Shown in pieces: positions 24,569 to 31,273 of a DNA stretch of 64,000 bases. Origin of the DNA: Polaromonas sp. (GTDB lineage Bacteria; Pseudomonadota; Gammaproteobacteria; Burkholderiales; Burkholderiaceae_C). The stretch is taken from NCBI RefSeq assembly GCF_030689685.1, contig NZ_JAUYEY010000051.1:1-64000 (forward strand), written 5' to 3'. How positions within the stretch are numbered: the stretch's first letter is position 1; every line of letters starts with the position of its first letter. The notes beneath the pieces were generated by a model. That model saw nothing but the letters and a program-made list of their open reading frames with translations, had not been told where the DNA came from and did not search any database. Position numbers and translations under genes: made by a program.

Positions 24569-25207
24569 ATGGACAAATTAACCGCGCGCAAAGCATTGAT
24601 CGAACAACGCCTGAATCTGCCGGATCGCCTACAGCGTGCCGACCTGTTACAGCGTGTCATGCGGATCTGGCTGGTCGGCCGCGAAGATGCGGTGATCGGG
24701 GCCTACTGGCCGATCAAGGGGGAATTTGATCCGCTGCCCGCGCTGTACCGCTGGCAGGAAGACGCGATCTTAAGCCAGGAATCTGAATCAAATCAGGCGT
24801 CAGCCCATGAGGGACGGGCAGAAGCAGCTACTGAAAACATAGCAAACCGGTCGCCCCGCAAGATCGGCCTGCCGGTGGTCAACAAGCTGCACAAGACCTT
24901 GACCTTCCACGCCTGGTACCCTGGCTGCCCGATGGAAGAAGACGCCTACGGCATCCCCAAGCCCAAGGACACCGAGATCATTGTGCCGACCCTGCTGTTT
25001 GTGCCCTGCGTCGGTTACGGGCCCGGCGGCTTCCGGCTCGGTTACGGCGGCGGCTTTTACGACCGCACGCTGGCCACACTGCAGCCCAAACCCTTCACCG
25101 TCGGCCTCGGCTACAGCCATGGCTGGCTGCCCGACCTGGACCCCGAGCCGCACGATGTGGCGCTGGATGCCATCCTCAATGACAACGGGGTGGTTTGGCC
25201 GGTGTAG
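24569..25207 (+). CDS. 5-formyltetrahydrofolate cyclo-ligase
   Basis: This enzyme (YgfA/MTHFS family) converts 5-formyl-THF to 5,10-methenyl-THF using ATP. The 212 residues start KLTARKALIEQRL, have YWPIKGEFDP, and the C-terminal GYGPGGFRLGYGGGFYDRTL motif that binds ATP. Residues ~68-97 (SQESESNQAS and following) come from a family A repeat in frame, in a variable loop. It is divergent from slt, with nine bases between the start codons, so the two promoters must overlap the genes. Confidence 0.92.
   Translation: MDKLTARKALIEQRLNLPDRLQRADLLQRVMRIWLVGREDAVIGAYWPIKGEFDPLPALYRWQEDAILSQESESNQASAHEGRAEAATENIANRSPRKIGLPVVNKLHKTLTFHAWYPGCPMEEDAYGIPKPKDTEIIVPTLLFVPCVGYGPGGFRLGYGGGFYDRTLATLQPKPFTVGLGYSHGWLPDLDPEPHDVALDAILNDNGVVWPV
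24771..24858 (+). repeat. Family A repeat inside the cyclo-ligase gene
   Basis: The reverse orientation copy reads aatctgaatcaaatcaggcg, tcagcccatgagggacggg and cagctactgaaaacatagc. It maintains the frame. Confidence 0.75.
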
Positions 25208-25503
25208 TGTGGCCCCCACGGTCGTTCACTTCGTGTAACTCCCTGCCCCCGAAGGGACCCCGACTATCGGGTCGCCTTTTTCTTTGCTTACTTTCTTTTT
25301 GGCGACGCAAAAAGAAAGTGAGTTGCCGCCGGGCAACCCCCGGCTAGTTGGCACACCACTGCGCCACGAAACAAGCTGATTAGTCGGTGAACATGGATCC
25401 CGGATCAGGTCCGGGATGACGGACGATGCGATAAAATTGCTATGAATTCAATAGCTTCTCATGCCCGCTGGTCATGGGCTAACAGCATAAAACACCTCAA
25501 GCA
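25208..25503. repeat. Cluster of four repeat types, no gene
   Basis: This 296-bp gap is nearly all repeats: family B at 25208-25262 (gcccccacggtcgttcactt, cgtgtaactccctgcccc); a strong hairpin near 25288-25320 with arms actttctttttggcg and cgcaaaaagaaagt, which could terminate transcription both ways; family D at 25392-25423 (catggatcccggatcaggtc); and family A at 25436-25503 (gctatgaattcaatagc, cccgctggtcatgggct). No coding frame was recognised. Confidence 0.85.
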
Positions 25504-26916
25504 TCAGGCTTTCGGTGCTTTCACTGGCCGCTGCCAGGTCGCCAGACTCACCTGCTTGCCGCGCGCCACGCTCAGCGTACCGGGCGGGGTGCTTTTGGTG
25601 ATGGTCGAGCCGGCGCCCACGGTGCCGCCCGCGCCTATGGTGAGCGGCGCCACCAGCACGCAGTTGCTGCCGATGTGCACATCGGCCTCGATCACCGTGC
25701 GGTGCTTGTTGGCGCCGTCGTAGTTGGCGGTGATGCTGCCGGCACCGTAGTTGACACGTTCGCCCAAGGCCGCATCGCCCACGTAGGCCAGGTGGTTGGC
25801 CTTGGCGCCTTTCGCCAGGCTGGCATTCTTGACCTCGACAAAGTTGCCGATATGCACCTCGGCGCCCAGTTGCGCGCCGGGCCGCAGCCGTGCAAACGGA
25901 CCGACCAGCGCGCCTTCGCCAACCGTCACGCCGAGCTTTTCACCGTCAATGTGGGTGAACGGGTGGATCACCGCGCCAGCGGCGATGTTGGCGTTGGCGA
26001 TCATGCAATGGGCGCCTATGCGCACGCCTTCGCCCAGCGTCACTGCGCCGTCAAAAACGCAGTTGACATCAATCTCCACGTCCTGCGCGCAGTCCAGCGT
26101 GCCGCGCACATCGAGCCGTGACGGGTCGGCCAAGCGCACGCCCCGCTCCATCAGGGCAGTGGCAATTCGCAGCTGGTAGATCCGCTCAAGCTCGGCCAAC
26201 TGCACCGGGCTGTTGACGCCGGCCACCTGGGCGGCGTCGGTGATCTGGTGCGCCACCACGGCCACGCCGTCAGCTACTGCAAATTTCACGATGTCGGTCA
26301 GGTAGTACTCGTTCTGGGCGTTTTTGTTGTCCAGCCGCGCCAGCCAGTCGCGCAGCAGCCGGGTCGGCACGGCCATGATGCCGCTGTAGATTTCGGGGAT
26401 GCTGCGTTCGGCCTCGCTGGCGTCCTTATGCTCGACGATGGCGCGTACCTGCGCCGACGGCTCCTTGCCGGCGCGGACGATGCGCCCATACCCCGTGGGG
26501 TCGGCCATACTCAGCGTCAGCAGCGCCAGCCGCTGGCCGTCGCATTGCGCCAGCAGGGCTTGCAGGGTGTCGGCCTGCATCAAAGGCACGTCGCCCGACA
26601 GTATCAGCGTGATGCTGTCGTCGCCCAGCAGAGGGATGGCCTGCTGCACCGCATGGCCGGTGCCGAGTTGGGGCTCCTGCCGCGCAAAAGCCAGTTGCAA
26701 GCCGCTGGGCGCCGCTGCGGTGAGGGCGGCCTCGACTTCGGCAGCGCCGTGGCCGGTGATCACCACTGCCCGCCGTGCCGATAACCGCGCCGCACAGTCA
26801 ATCACATGGGTCAACAGCGCACGACCGCCCAAACGGTGTAACACTTTGGGCAGCCGGCTTTTCATCCGGGTGCCTTTGCCCGCTGCCATGATGACGACAT
26901 CAACTGGAGGTGCCAT
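25504..26916 (-). CDS. glmU: Bifunctional GlcNAc-1-P uridyltransferase / GlcN-1-P acetyltransferase
   Basis: GlmU makes UDP-GlcNAc for peptidoglycan and LPS. The 470 residues have an N-terminal pyrophosphorylase domain (IMAAGKGTRMKSRLPKVLH, then SGDVPLM) and a C-terminal left-handed beta-helix of hexapeptide repeats with YVGDAALGERVNYGAGSITANYDG at the acetyl-CoA and active site. GlmS, which makes the precursor glucosamine-6-P, is in the window at 37.3 kb, but GlmM is not. The start ATG at 26916 overlaps the start of the divergent lipoprotein gene in the shared CATG. Confidence 0.97.
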   Translation of the reverse strand: MAPPVDVVIMAAGKGTRMKSRLPKVLHRLGGRALLTHVIDCAARLSARRAVVITGHGAAEVEAALTAAAPSGLQLAFARQEPQLGTGHAVQQAIPLLGDDSITLILSGDVPLMQADTLQALLAQCDGQRLALLTLSMADPTGYGRIVRAGKEPSAQVRAIVEHKDASEAERSIPEIYSGIMAVPTRLLRDWLARLDNKNAQNEYYLTDIVKFAVADGVAVVAHQITDAAQVAGVNSPVQLAELERIYQLRIATALMERGVRLADPSRLDVRGTLDCAQDVEIDVNCVFDGAVTLGEGVRIGAHCMIANANIAAGAVIHPFTHIDGEKLGVTVGEGALVGPFARLRPGAQLGAEVHIGNFVEVKNASLAKGAKANHLAYVGDAALGERVNYGAGSITANYDGANKHRTVIEADVHIGSNCVLVAPLTIGAGGTVGAGSTITKSTPPGTLSVARGKQVSLATWQRPVKAPKA

Positions 26917-27835
26917 GAAATTTCCTGTGCCTTGTGTGTGTGGCGCGCGAACGGCGCAATCTGGAGGTTTGCTACGGATTATCCGTCTTACCGCGCTGCT
27001 GGCACTGGCCGGCCTGCTGAGCGCCTGCAGCGCGGTAAAAATCGCCTACAACCAGGCCCCCGAGCTGGCTTTCCTGCAGCTCGACGGCTATTTTGATTTC
27101 AGCGGCGCGCAGACCAGCCGGGTCAAGGAAGAACTGGTGAAAATCCAGCGCTGGCACCGTAGTAACCAGTTGCCGGCTTACAGCGACTTCCTGAAGAAAT
27201 GGCAAGGACTGCTGCCCGGCGACCTGGACGAGGCGCAGGTGTGCAGCGCCACCGACGATCTGCGCAGCAGCTTGCTGGCGATTTCGAGTCGAGCCGAGCC
27301 GCTTGTTGCCGAGCTTGCGGGAACGCTGGCGCCCGAGCAGTTGAAGTTTCTCCAGCGCAAATTCTCAAAACTGAACCGCACGTACCAGAGCGACTTTCTG
27401 GAAGGCACGCTGGCGTCGCGCATCGACAAACGTGTCAAAAAAGCCGCAAGCCGCGCCGAAATGTTGTATGGCGCACTGGAAGAAAAGCAGCTGGCGGTTT
27501 TGCGCCGGCAGATCGCGCAATCGGTGTTTGACGCCAGCCTGTCTCTGGCCGAGCATCAGCGCCGTCAGCAGGATGCGCTGCAAACCCAGGCGCCCCTGGC
27601 AGCCGGCGCTGCCACGGCAACGCAGGCCAAATCAGCGATCAGGGGCTACTTTGAGCGGTCTTTCAACTCACCGAATCCGGTCTACCGCAGCTACCAGGAA
27701 AAGCTGACGCGCGACAACTGCAAAACACTGGCGCTGCTGCATAACAGCACAAGCCTGGCGCAGCGCGCGAAGGCGGTCCAGACGCTGGCGGACTATGCTC
27801 GGGACCTCAGGATTTTGGCGGCGCAGGATTTTTAA
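26915..27835 (+). CDS. DUF6279-type lipoprotein
   Basis: The ATG at 26915 follows tggagg and gives a 306-residue protein with a lipoprotein signal (LLALAGLLSACS, lipobox Cys around residue 36), so it is probably anchored in the outer membrane. The mature part is mostly helical and contains YNQAPELAFLQLDGYFDF, typical of DUF6279 proteins. Function unknown. A longer open frame continues upstream antisense to glmU, but it lacks a ribosome-binding site and is rejected. The start codons of this gene and glmU overlap by two bases. Confidence 0.85.
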   Translation: MKFPVPCVCGARTAQSGGLLRIIRLTALLALAGLLSACSAVKIAYNQAPELAFLQLDGYFDFSGAQTSRVKEELVKIQRWHRSNQLPAYSDFLKKWQGLLPGDLDEAQVCSATDDLRSSLLAISSRAEPLVAELAGTLAPEQLKFLQRKFSKLNRTYQSDFLEGTLASRIDKRVKKAASRAEMLYGALEEKQLAVLRRQIAQSVFDASLSLAEHQRRQQDALQTQAPLAAGAATATQAKSAIRGYFERSFNSPNPVYRSYQEKLTRDNCKTLALLHNSTSLAQRAKAVQTLADYARDLRILAAQDF

Positions 27836-28010
27836 CGCGGCTTCCGTCGCTGCTGTGTTGCCGGGTCGGGCTTGAGGCCTGGCCCAGTAGCCCGCCGCGC
27901 GGCGGCTGGAATTCGCCCGAACCGCTGCTTTGCTGCTGTAGCTGGTTGCCCGGGCGCCGGGGTTGCTGCTGAAGCAAACCGGGCCGGAAAATAATTTTGT
28001 TGTTCATCAA
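27807..28010 (-). CDS. Possible small Gln/Pro-rich protein
   Basis: A 67-residue frame starting MMNNKIIFRPGLLQQQPRRP, rich in Gln, Pro, Gly and Arg, overlaps the last 29 bases of the lipoprotein gene. An 8-bp-stem inverted repeat (cggtatcg/cgataccg, 28031-28049) lies 20 bases upstream and could be an operator or hairpin. There is only a weak ribosome-binding site (aagaaagcc), and no family is recognised. The rest of the 27836-28133 gap shows no clear feature. Confidence 0.3.
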   Translation of the reverse strand: MMNNKIIFRPGLLQQQPRRPGNQLQQQSSGSGEFQPPRGGLLGQASSPTRQHSSDGSRVKNPAPPKS

Positions 28011-28133
28011 GGCTTTCTTGCGCGGAGCGTCGGTATCGCGTCGATACCGCGTCGGTTAGACAGGTCAATCAGCTTAAAAAGCTTGTGTTGCTGAGGCTGT
28101 CATCCGGCACAGCGCGCTGGCGTCAGAGCCTGC

Positions 28134-28895
28134 CTACAACAAAGGTACTTTGCGCAGGGGCAGGTCGTAGTAGTCCGCCAGGCGGTGCAGCGCCTTGGGG
28201 TTGAGCAGGCGCAGACGCCCATCCCGGACCTGGTGCAAACCCAGCTGTGCCAGGCGCCGCAAGGTCTTGTTGGTGTGCACCAGCGACAGGCCCAGCGCGT
28301 CGGCGATGTGTTGCTGGTTGATTGGAAATTCAATCGACCCATCGGTCGCGAGCCCCAGCCACTCGACACGCCGGTACAGGTGGATCAGCAGCATGGCCAC
28401 CCGTTCGGTGGCGTTGCGCCGCCCGTTGGTCAGCAGGTTTTCGTCGACCATGCCTTCCTCGCGTGCGGACAGCCAGGTCACGTCGTAACCCAGGCCGGGA
28501 AACTGCCGGAACAGGTCCCATAGACCATCGCGCGGAAAAACGCACAAGGTCGCGTCGGTCAACGCTTCCACACCGTGGCTGGCGCCATCGGCAAACTCCT
28601 GCTGCAGGCCGATGAAGTCACCGGGCAGCAGGAAATTGAGAATCTGCCGGCGCCCGTCGCTGAGGGTTTTGTAGCGAAAGGCCCAACCGGCGTAGAGCGT
28701 GAACAGTTTGCCGTTGGGGTTTTGCTCCGAAATGATAGAGGTGCCGGCCGCTGCAAACCCCGCGCTGCTGCGAAGGCTTTGGATAAAGCCCAGCTCCTGC
28801 GGCGTCACCGGCTTGAAGGCGTCCAGGGCGCGTAAGCGGCAATCCTTGCAGTGCCGGGGGCACACACTGGTGTTGGAAAGAGGGGTGATGACCAC
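28134..28895 (-). CDS. Crp/Fnr-family regulator with FNR-like cysteines
   Basis: The protein has a cyclic-nucleotide-type sensor domain (GDFIGLQQEFADG) and a C-terminal helix-turn-helix (NQQHIADALGLSLVHTNKTL). Starting from the GTG at 28895 (254 residues; a GTG at 28970 is the alternative), it opens CPRHCKDC at Cys12, Cys16 and Cys19. Cys118 lies 99 residues after Cys19, the same spacing as between Cys23 and Cys122 of E. coli FNR. The position of FNR Cys29 is Asp25. This suggests a redox or O2 sensor with a modified Fe-S site. The recognition helix lacks the ExxSR of FNR, so its DNA target probably differs. It is divergent from a BLUF photoreceptor gene. E. coli numbering is from memory. Confidence 0.85.
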   Translation of the reverse strand: MVITPLSNTSVCPRHCKDCRLRALDAFKPVTPQELGFIQSLRSSAGFAAAGTSIISEQNPNGKLFTLYAGWAFRYKTLSDGRRQILNFLLPGDFIGLQQEFADGASHGVEALTDATLCVFPRDGLWDLFRQFPGLGYDVTWLSAREEGMVDENLLTNGRRNATERVAMLLIHLYRRVEWLGLATDGSIEFPINQQHIADALGLSLVHTNKTLRRLAQLGLHQVRDGRLRLLNPKALHRLADYYDLPLRKVPLL

Positions 28896-28926
28896 GCGGA
28901 ATTTTAGTACTGAACGCCTGTGTCTT

Positions 28927-28932
28927 TTGACA
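28927..28932 (+). promoter_or_regulatory. Perfect -35 box upstream of the BLUF gene
   Basis: TTGACA lies in the 77-bp gap between the FNR-like and BLUF genes. No -10 at the standard distance is obvious (tacatt begins 23 bases later), so an activator may be needed. Confidence 0.35.
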
Positions 28933-28972
28933 TTGTTGCGGCCGCGCCCTCTGGCTACATTACACGCCACCT

Positions 28973-29377
28973 ATGGAAAAAGCCTTGCAATTGCACGAGG
29001 TGCTCTATGTCAGCACCCTCTCCCCCGACTCCCCCGTAAAGGTTGTTTCCCAAATTGCCGCGAAAGCCCGGACCGCCAACGAAGTGGCTGGCGTCACCGG
29101 CCTGCTGATCTTCGACGGCATGCGTTTTTGCCAGCAGATCGAGGGGCCGCGCAAGCAGGTGCTCAGGCTGATCGAGCGTATCCGGCAGGACCTGCGCCAC
29201 GTCAACGTCGAAATACTTCACCATGGACCGCTTGCGGAACGCCGTTTCCGGCGTTTCGGCCTGGGCTATGTCACGGTGGATGACGTGGACGTGTTGGCGC
29301 GCATCGAAGAAGCCGGCGCGGAACAGGCGATGGCGCAATTTCTGGCGCTTATCCCCAACGTCGATATGGACAGCTAA
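28973..29377 (+). CDS. BLUF-domain blue-light sensor
   Basis: A 134-residue protein consisting of one BLUF domain, which binds FAD and switches on blue light. The three key flavin contacts are present with exact family spacing: Tyr12 (VLYVSTL), Asn36 (TANEVAG) and Gln54 (RFCQQIEG), matching Tyr21, Asn45 and Gln63 of AppA. No output domain is attached, so it must act through a partner. The divergent FNR-like regulator is the obvious candidate by position. A light- plus oxygen-responsive module is an inference. Confidence 0.9.
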   Translation: MEKALQLHEVLYVSTLSPDSPVKVVSQIAAKARTANEVAGVTGLLIFDGMRFCQQIEGPRKQVLRLIERIRQDLRHVNVEILHHGPLAERRFRRFGLGYVTVDDVDVLARIEEAGAEQAMAQFLALIPNVDMDS

Positions 29378-29402
29378 GGCGCGCCCCTGTAGAGCCCGAG
29401 TG

Positions 29403-29456
29403 TCAGGCTTGCAGCGCCGTCCCCATTTCCTTGTCGCGCTGTGCCCTCCAGATGCG
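29403..29456 (-). pseudogene. Relic of a second MBL-fold gene (3' end)
   Basis: This stretch reads PRIWRAQRDKEMGTALQA and a stop, nearly identical to the last residues of the intact MBL gene (PRIWTAQRDKEMWAALQA, 29550-29603). It is the remaining 3' end of a tandem copy. 29464-29516 between them carries a hairpin with arms cccttttgcg and cgcaaaaggg. Confidence 0.7.
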
Positions 29457-29549
29457 TGGCGAGCCCTTTTGCGACCTGCGAGGGGCCCCGCTCGCGGGGA
29501 TCGAAGCGCAAAAGGGTGAGGATAATCCGCGTCGGCTCGATCAGTGAAA

Positions 29550-30539
29550 TCAGGCTTGCAGCGCTGCCCACATTTCCTTGTCGCGCTGTGCCGTCCAGAT
29601 GCGCGGATTCTTGATCCCGCTGGCCTCGTCGTAGGCGCGGCTCACGTCAAACGGCAGGCAGTGTTCGTAGATGAAGACCTGGCCGAAGATCGGGTCCATG
29701 CTTTGACGGGTGTGCGCCATCGCGCTTTTCAGGTCCATCTTCGCGGCGGCGGCTTCTTTGCCGCAGCGGTACAGCGTTTGTACCCACTGGACCGTGTAAT
29801 CAATCGCCTTGTTGACATCCGCAGCGCCTTTCATGGCTTCGCCGCGTCCCGGCACGATGGCTTGTGCCCCGAGCGCGCGCAGCGTTTCCAGCGTGGCCGG
29901 CCACTCTTCGAGCTGGGCGTCACCGGTATAGACGCCGGCGTTGTACTCGACCAGGTCGCCGGAGAACAGCACTTTTTCTTCGGCCACCCAGGCAATCGTG
30001 TCGCCACGCGTGTGGCCGGGGCCGGGGTGCCAGATCTGCACGCGCACGCCGCCCAGGTCGATCACCAGCTTGCCCGGAACTTCGCCTTTGACCGGGTTGC
30101 CGCCGGCGATCACCAGGGTCGGCCAGGTCAGGCCGGGCACGCTTTCGGCATTGCGGAACAGGCGCGGAAAACGCTCCATCTCACTTTGCATGTCCTCGGC
30201 ACCGCGCTCGACGATCAATTCGTACGTGCCCTGGCTGGCGATGACTTCGGTCGCGCCCTCGGCCACATAGGCGCTGGCGCCCAGCACACGCACCGCGTGG
30301 TAGTGCGTGAGCAGCACGTACTTGATCGGCTTGTCGCTGACGGCACGGATGCGTGCGATCAAATCCTGCGCCATCGCCGGGGTGGCGGTCGCGTCGCTGA
30401 CCATGATGAACTTTTCGCCGATGATCACGCCGGAATTGGGGTCGCCCTCGGCGGTGTAGGCCCAGCAATGCGCACTGAGTTGTTCAAAAGTGATTTTTTT
30501 GTCCGTGAGGTCGGACTGCGAGGCAAAAGCTTTGGACAT
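29550..30539 (-). CDS. MBL-fold metallo-hydrolase-like protein
   Basis: The 329-residue protein has the metallo-beta-lactamase fold with LLTHYHAVRVLGASAY and, later, HPGPGHTRGDTIAW and FSGDLVEYNAG. The first metal motif, HxHxDH in active enzymes, reads HYHAVR, so the Asp and third His are lost; one metal site may be missing or rebuilt. The reaction is unknown. Upstream is a 34-bp palindrome and a TetR gene, which probably controls it. A relic of a second copy follows the gene. It starts at the ATG at 30539 after ggagacc. Confidence 0.85.
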   Translation of the reverse strand: MSKAFASQSDLTDKKITFEQLSAHCWAYTAEGDPNSGVIIGEKFIMVSDATATPAMAQDLIARIRAVSDKPIKYVLLTHYHAVRVLGASAYVAEGATEVIASQGTYELIVERGAEDMQSEMERFPRLFRNAESVPGLTWPTLVIAGGNPVKGEVPGKLVIDLGGVRVQIWHPGPGHTRGDTIAWVAEEKVLFSGDLVEYNAGVYTGDAQLEEWPATLETLRALGAQAIVPGRGEAMKGAADVNKAIDYTVQWVQTLYRCGKEAAAAKMDLKSAMAHTRQSMDPIFGQVFIYEHCLPFDVSRAYDEASGIKNPRIWTAQRDKEMWAALQA

Positions 30540-30584
30540 GGGGTCTCCGTGGGTTGGCGGGTCCGTACTGGCCCTTGCCTGGAA

Positions 30585-30618
30585 TTTTACTATACGTAAC
30601 TTATTACGAATAGTAAAA
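30585..30618 (-). promoter_or_regulatory. Operator palindrome between tetR and the MBL gene
   Basis: Arms TTTTACTATACGTAA and TTACGAATAGTAAAA (15 bases, 14 complementary) face each other around ctta. It lies 45 bases upstream of the MBL start and 12 bases after the TetR stop, a likely TetR target controlling the MBL gene. Confidence 0.75.
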
Positions 30619-30629
30619 CGCTGAGACGG

Positions 30630-31226
30630 TCAGTTCAGGCCGCGCTCCAGCATGGTCACCACTTCTGCGGAAAACGCCCGATAACTCATGGGCCCGTCGG
30701 GGCGCATCCAGGTGAAGGTCCAGTTGATCATGCCGAACAGCATCATGGTCACGGCCGTTTGGTTGGCTGCGGTGATGCGCAGCGGGTAGGCGCGCTTGAG
30801 AAAACGCGTCATGGCCGAGACCACATCGCGCTGCCGGTCCAGGATCAGTTCGCGCTGAACGTCGCCCAGGAACTTGGTGTCGCCCAGCAGCGCAACATGG
30901 CGTGTGGCTGAACTTTCATACTGGTCGAGAAAGTTGCGGATCAGCTCATGCAGCGCGGCGCGGTCGTCCAGGTTCTTGCGCTGGGCACTGGCTTCGGTCT
31001 GGCCGATGATGGCCAGCAAATGCTGGGTGTAGCGGTCCAGCAGGTCGAACAGGATGGCCTCCTTGCTGCCATAGTAGTGGTACAGCCTGGCCTTGGAGGT
31101 GCCGCAAGCGGCGGCAATGTCGTTCATGCTGGCGGCCACGTAGCTGCGCTGCGCAAAACACTGGGCAGCCACATCGAGGATGGCTTCGCGCTGAAGCTCG
31201 TGGGTGGCGGATTTGGGACGGGCCAT
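30630..31226 (-). CDS. TetR-family transcriptional regulator
   Basis: This 198-residue repressor has an N-terminal helix-turn-helix (AILDVAAQCFAQRSY, then MNDIAAACGTSKARLYHYYG at about 34-53) and a ligand-binding C-terminal domain with FTWMRPDGPMSY. It is transcribed in the same direction as the MBL-fold gene, 90 bp upstream of it, with a large palindrome between. The ligand may be an acyl-CoA or aromatic compound, but nothing shows which. It is not adjacent to paaA and its presumed operator differs from the paa palindrome. Confidence 0.9.
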   Translation of the reverse strand: MARPKSATHELQREAILDVAAQCFAQRSYVAASMNDIAAACGTSKARLYHYYGSKEAILFDLLDRYTQHLLAIIGQTEASAQRKNLDDRAALHELIRNFLDQYESSATRHVALLGDTKFLGDVQRELILDRQRDVVSAMTRFLKRAYPLRITAANQTAVTMMLFGMINWTFTWMRPDGPMSYRAFSAEVVTMLERGLN

Positions 31227-31273
31227 GCGCTATTGTGAAGCACGGAGTCGGCTTTTAAATTGGACGTTGGCCG

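Noticed and set aside
26399-26914. Extension of the lipoprotein frame upstream into glmU
   Set aside because: The ATG at 26915 has a good ribosome-binding site and a proper lipoprotein signal; the extension is antisense glmU.
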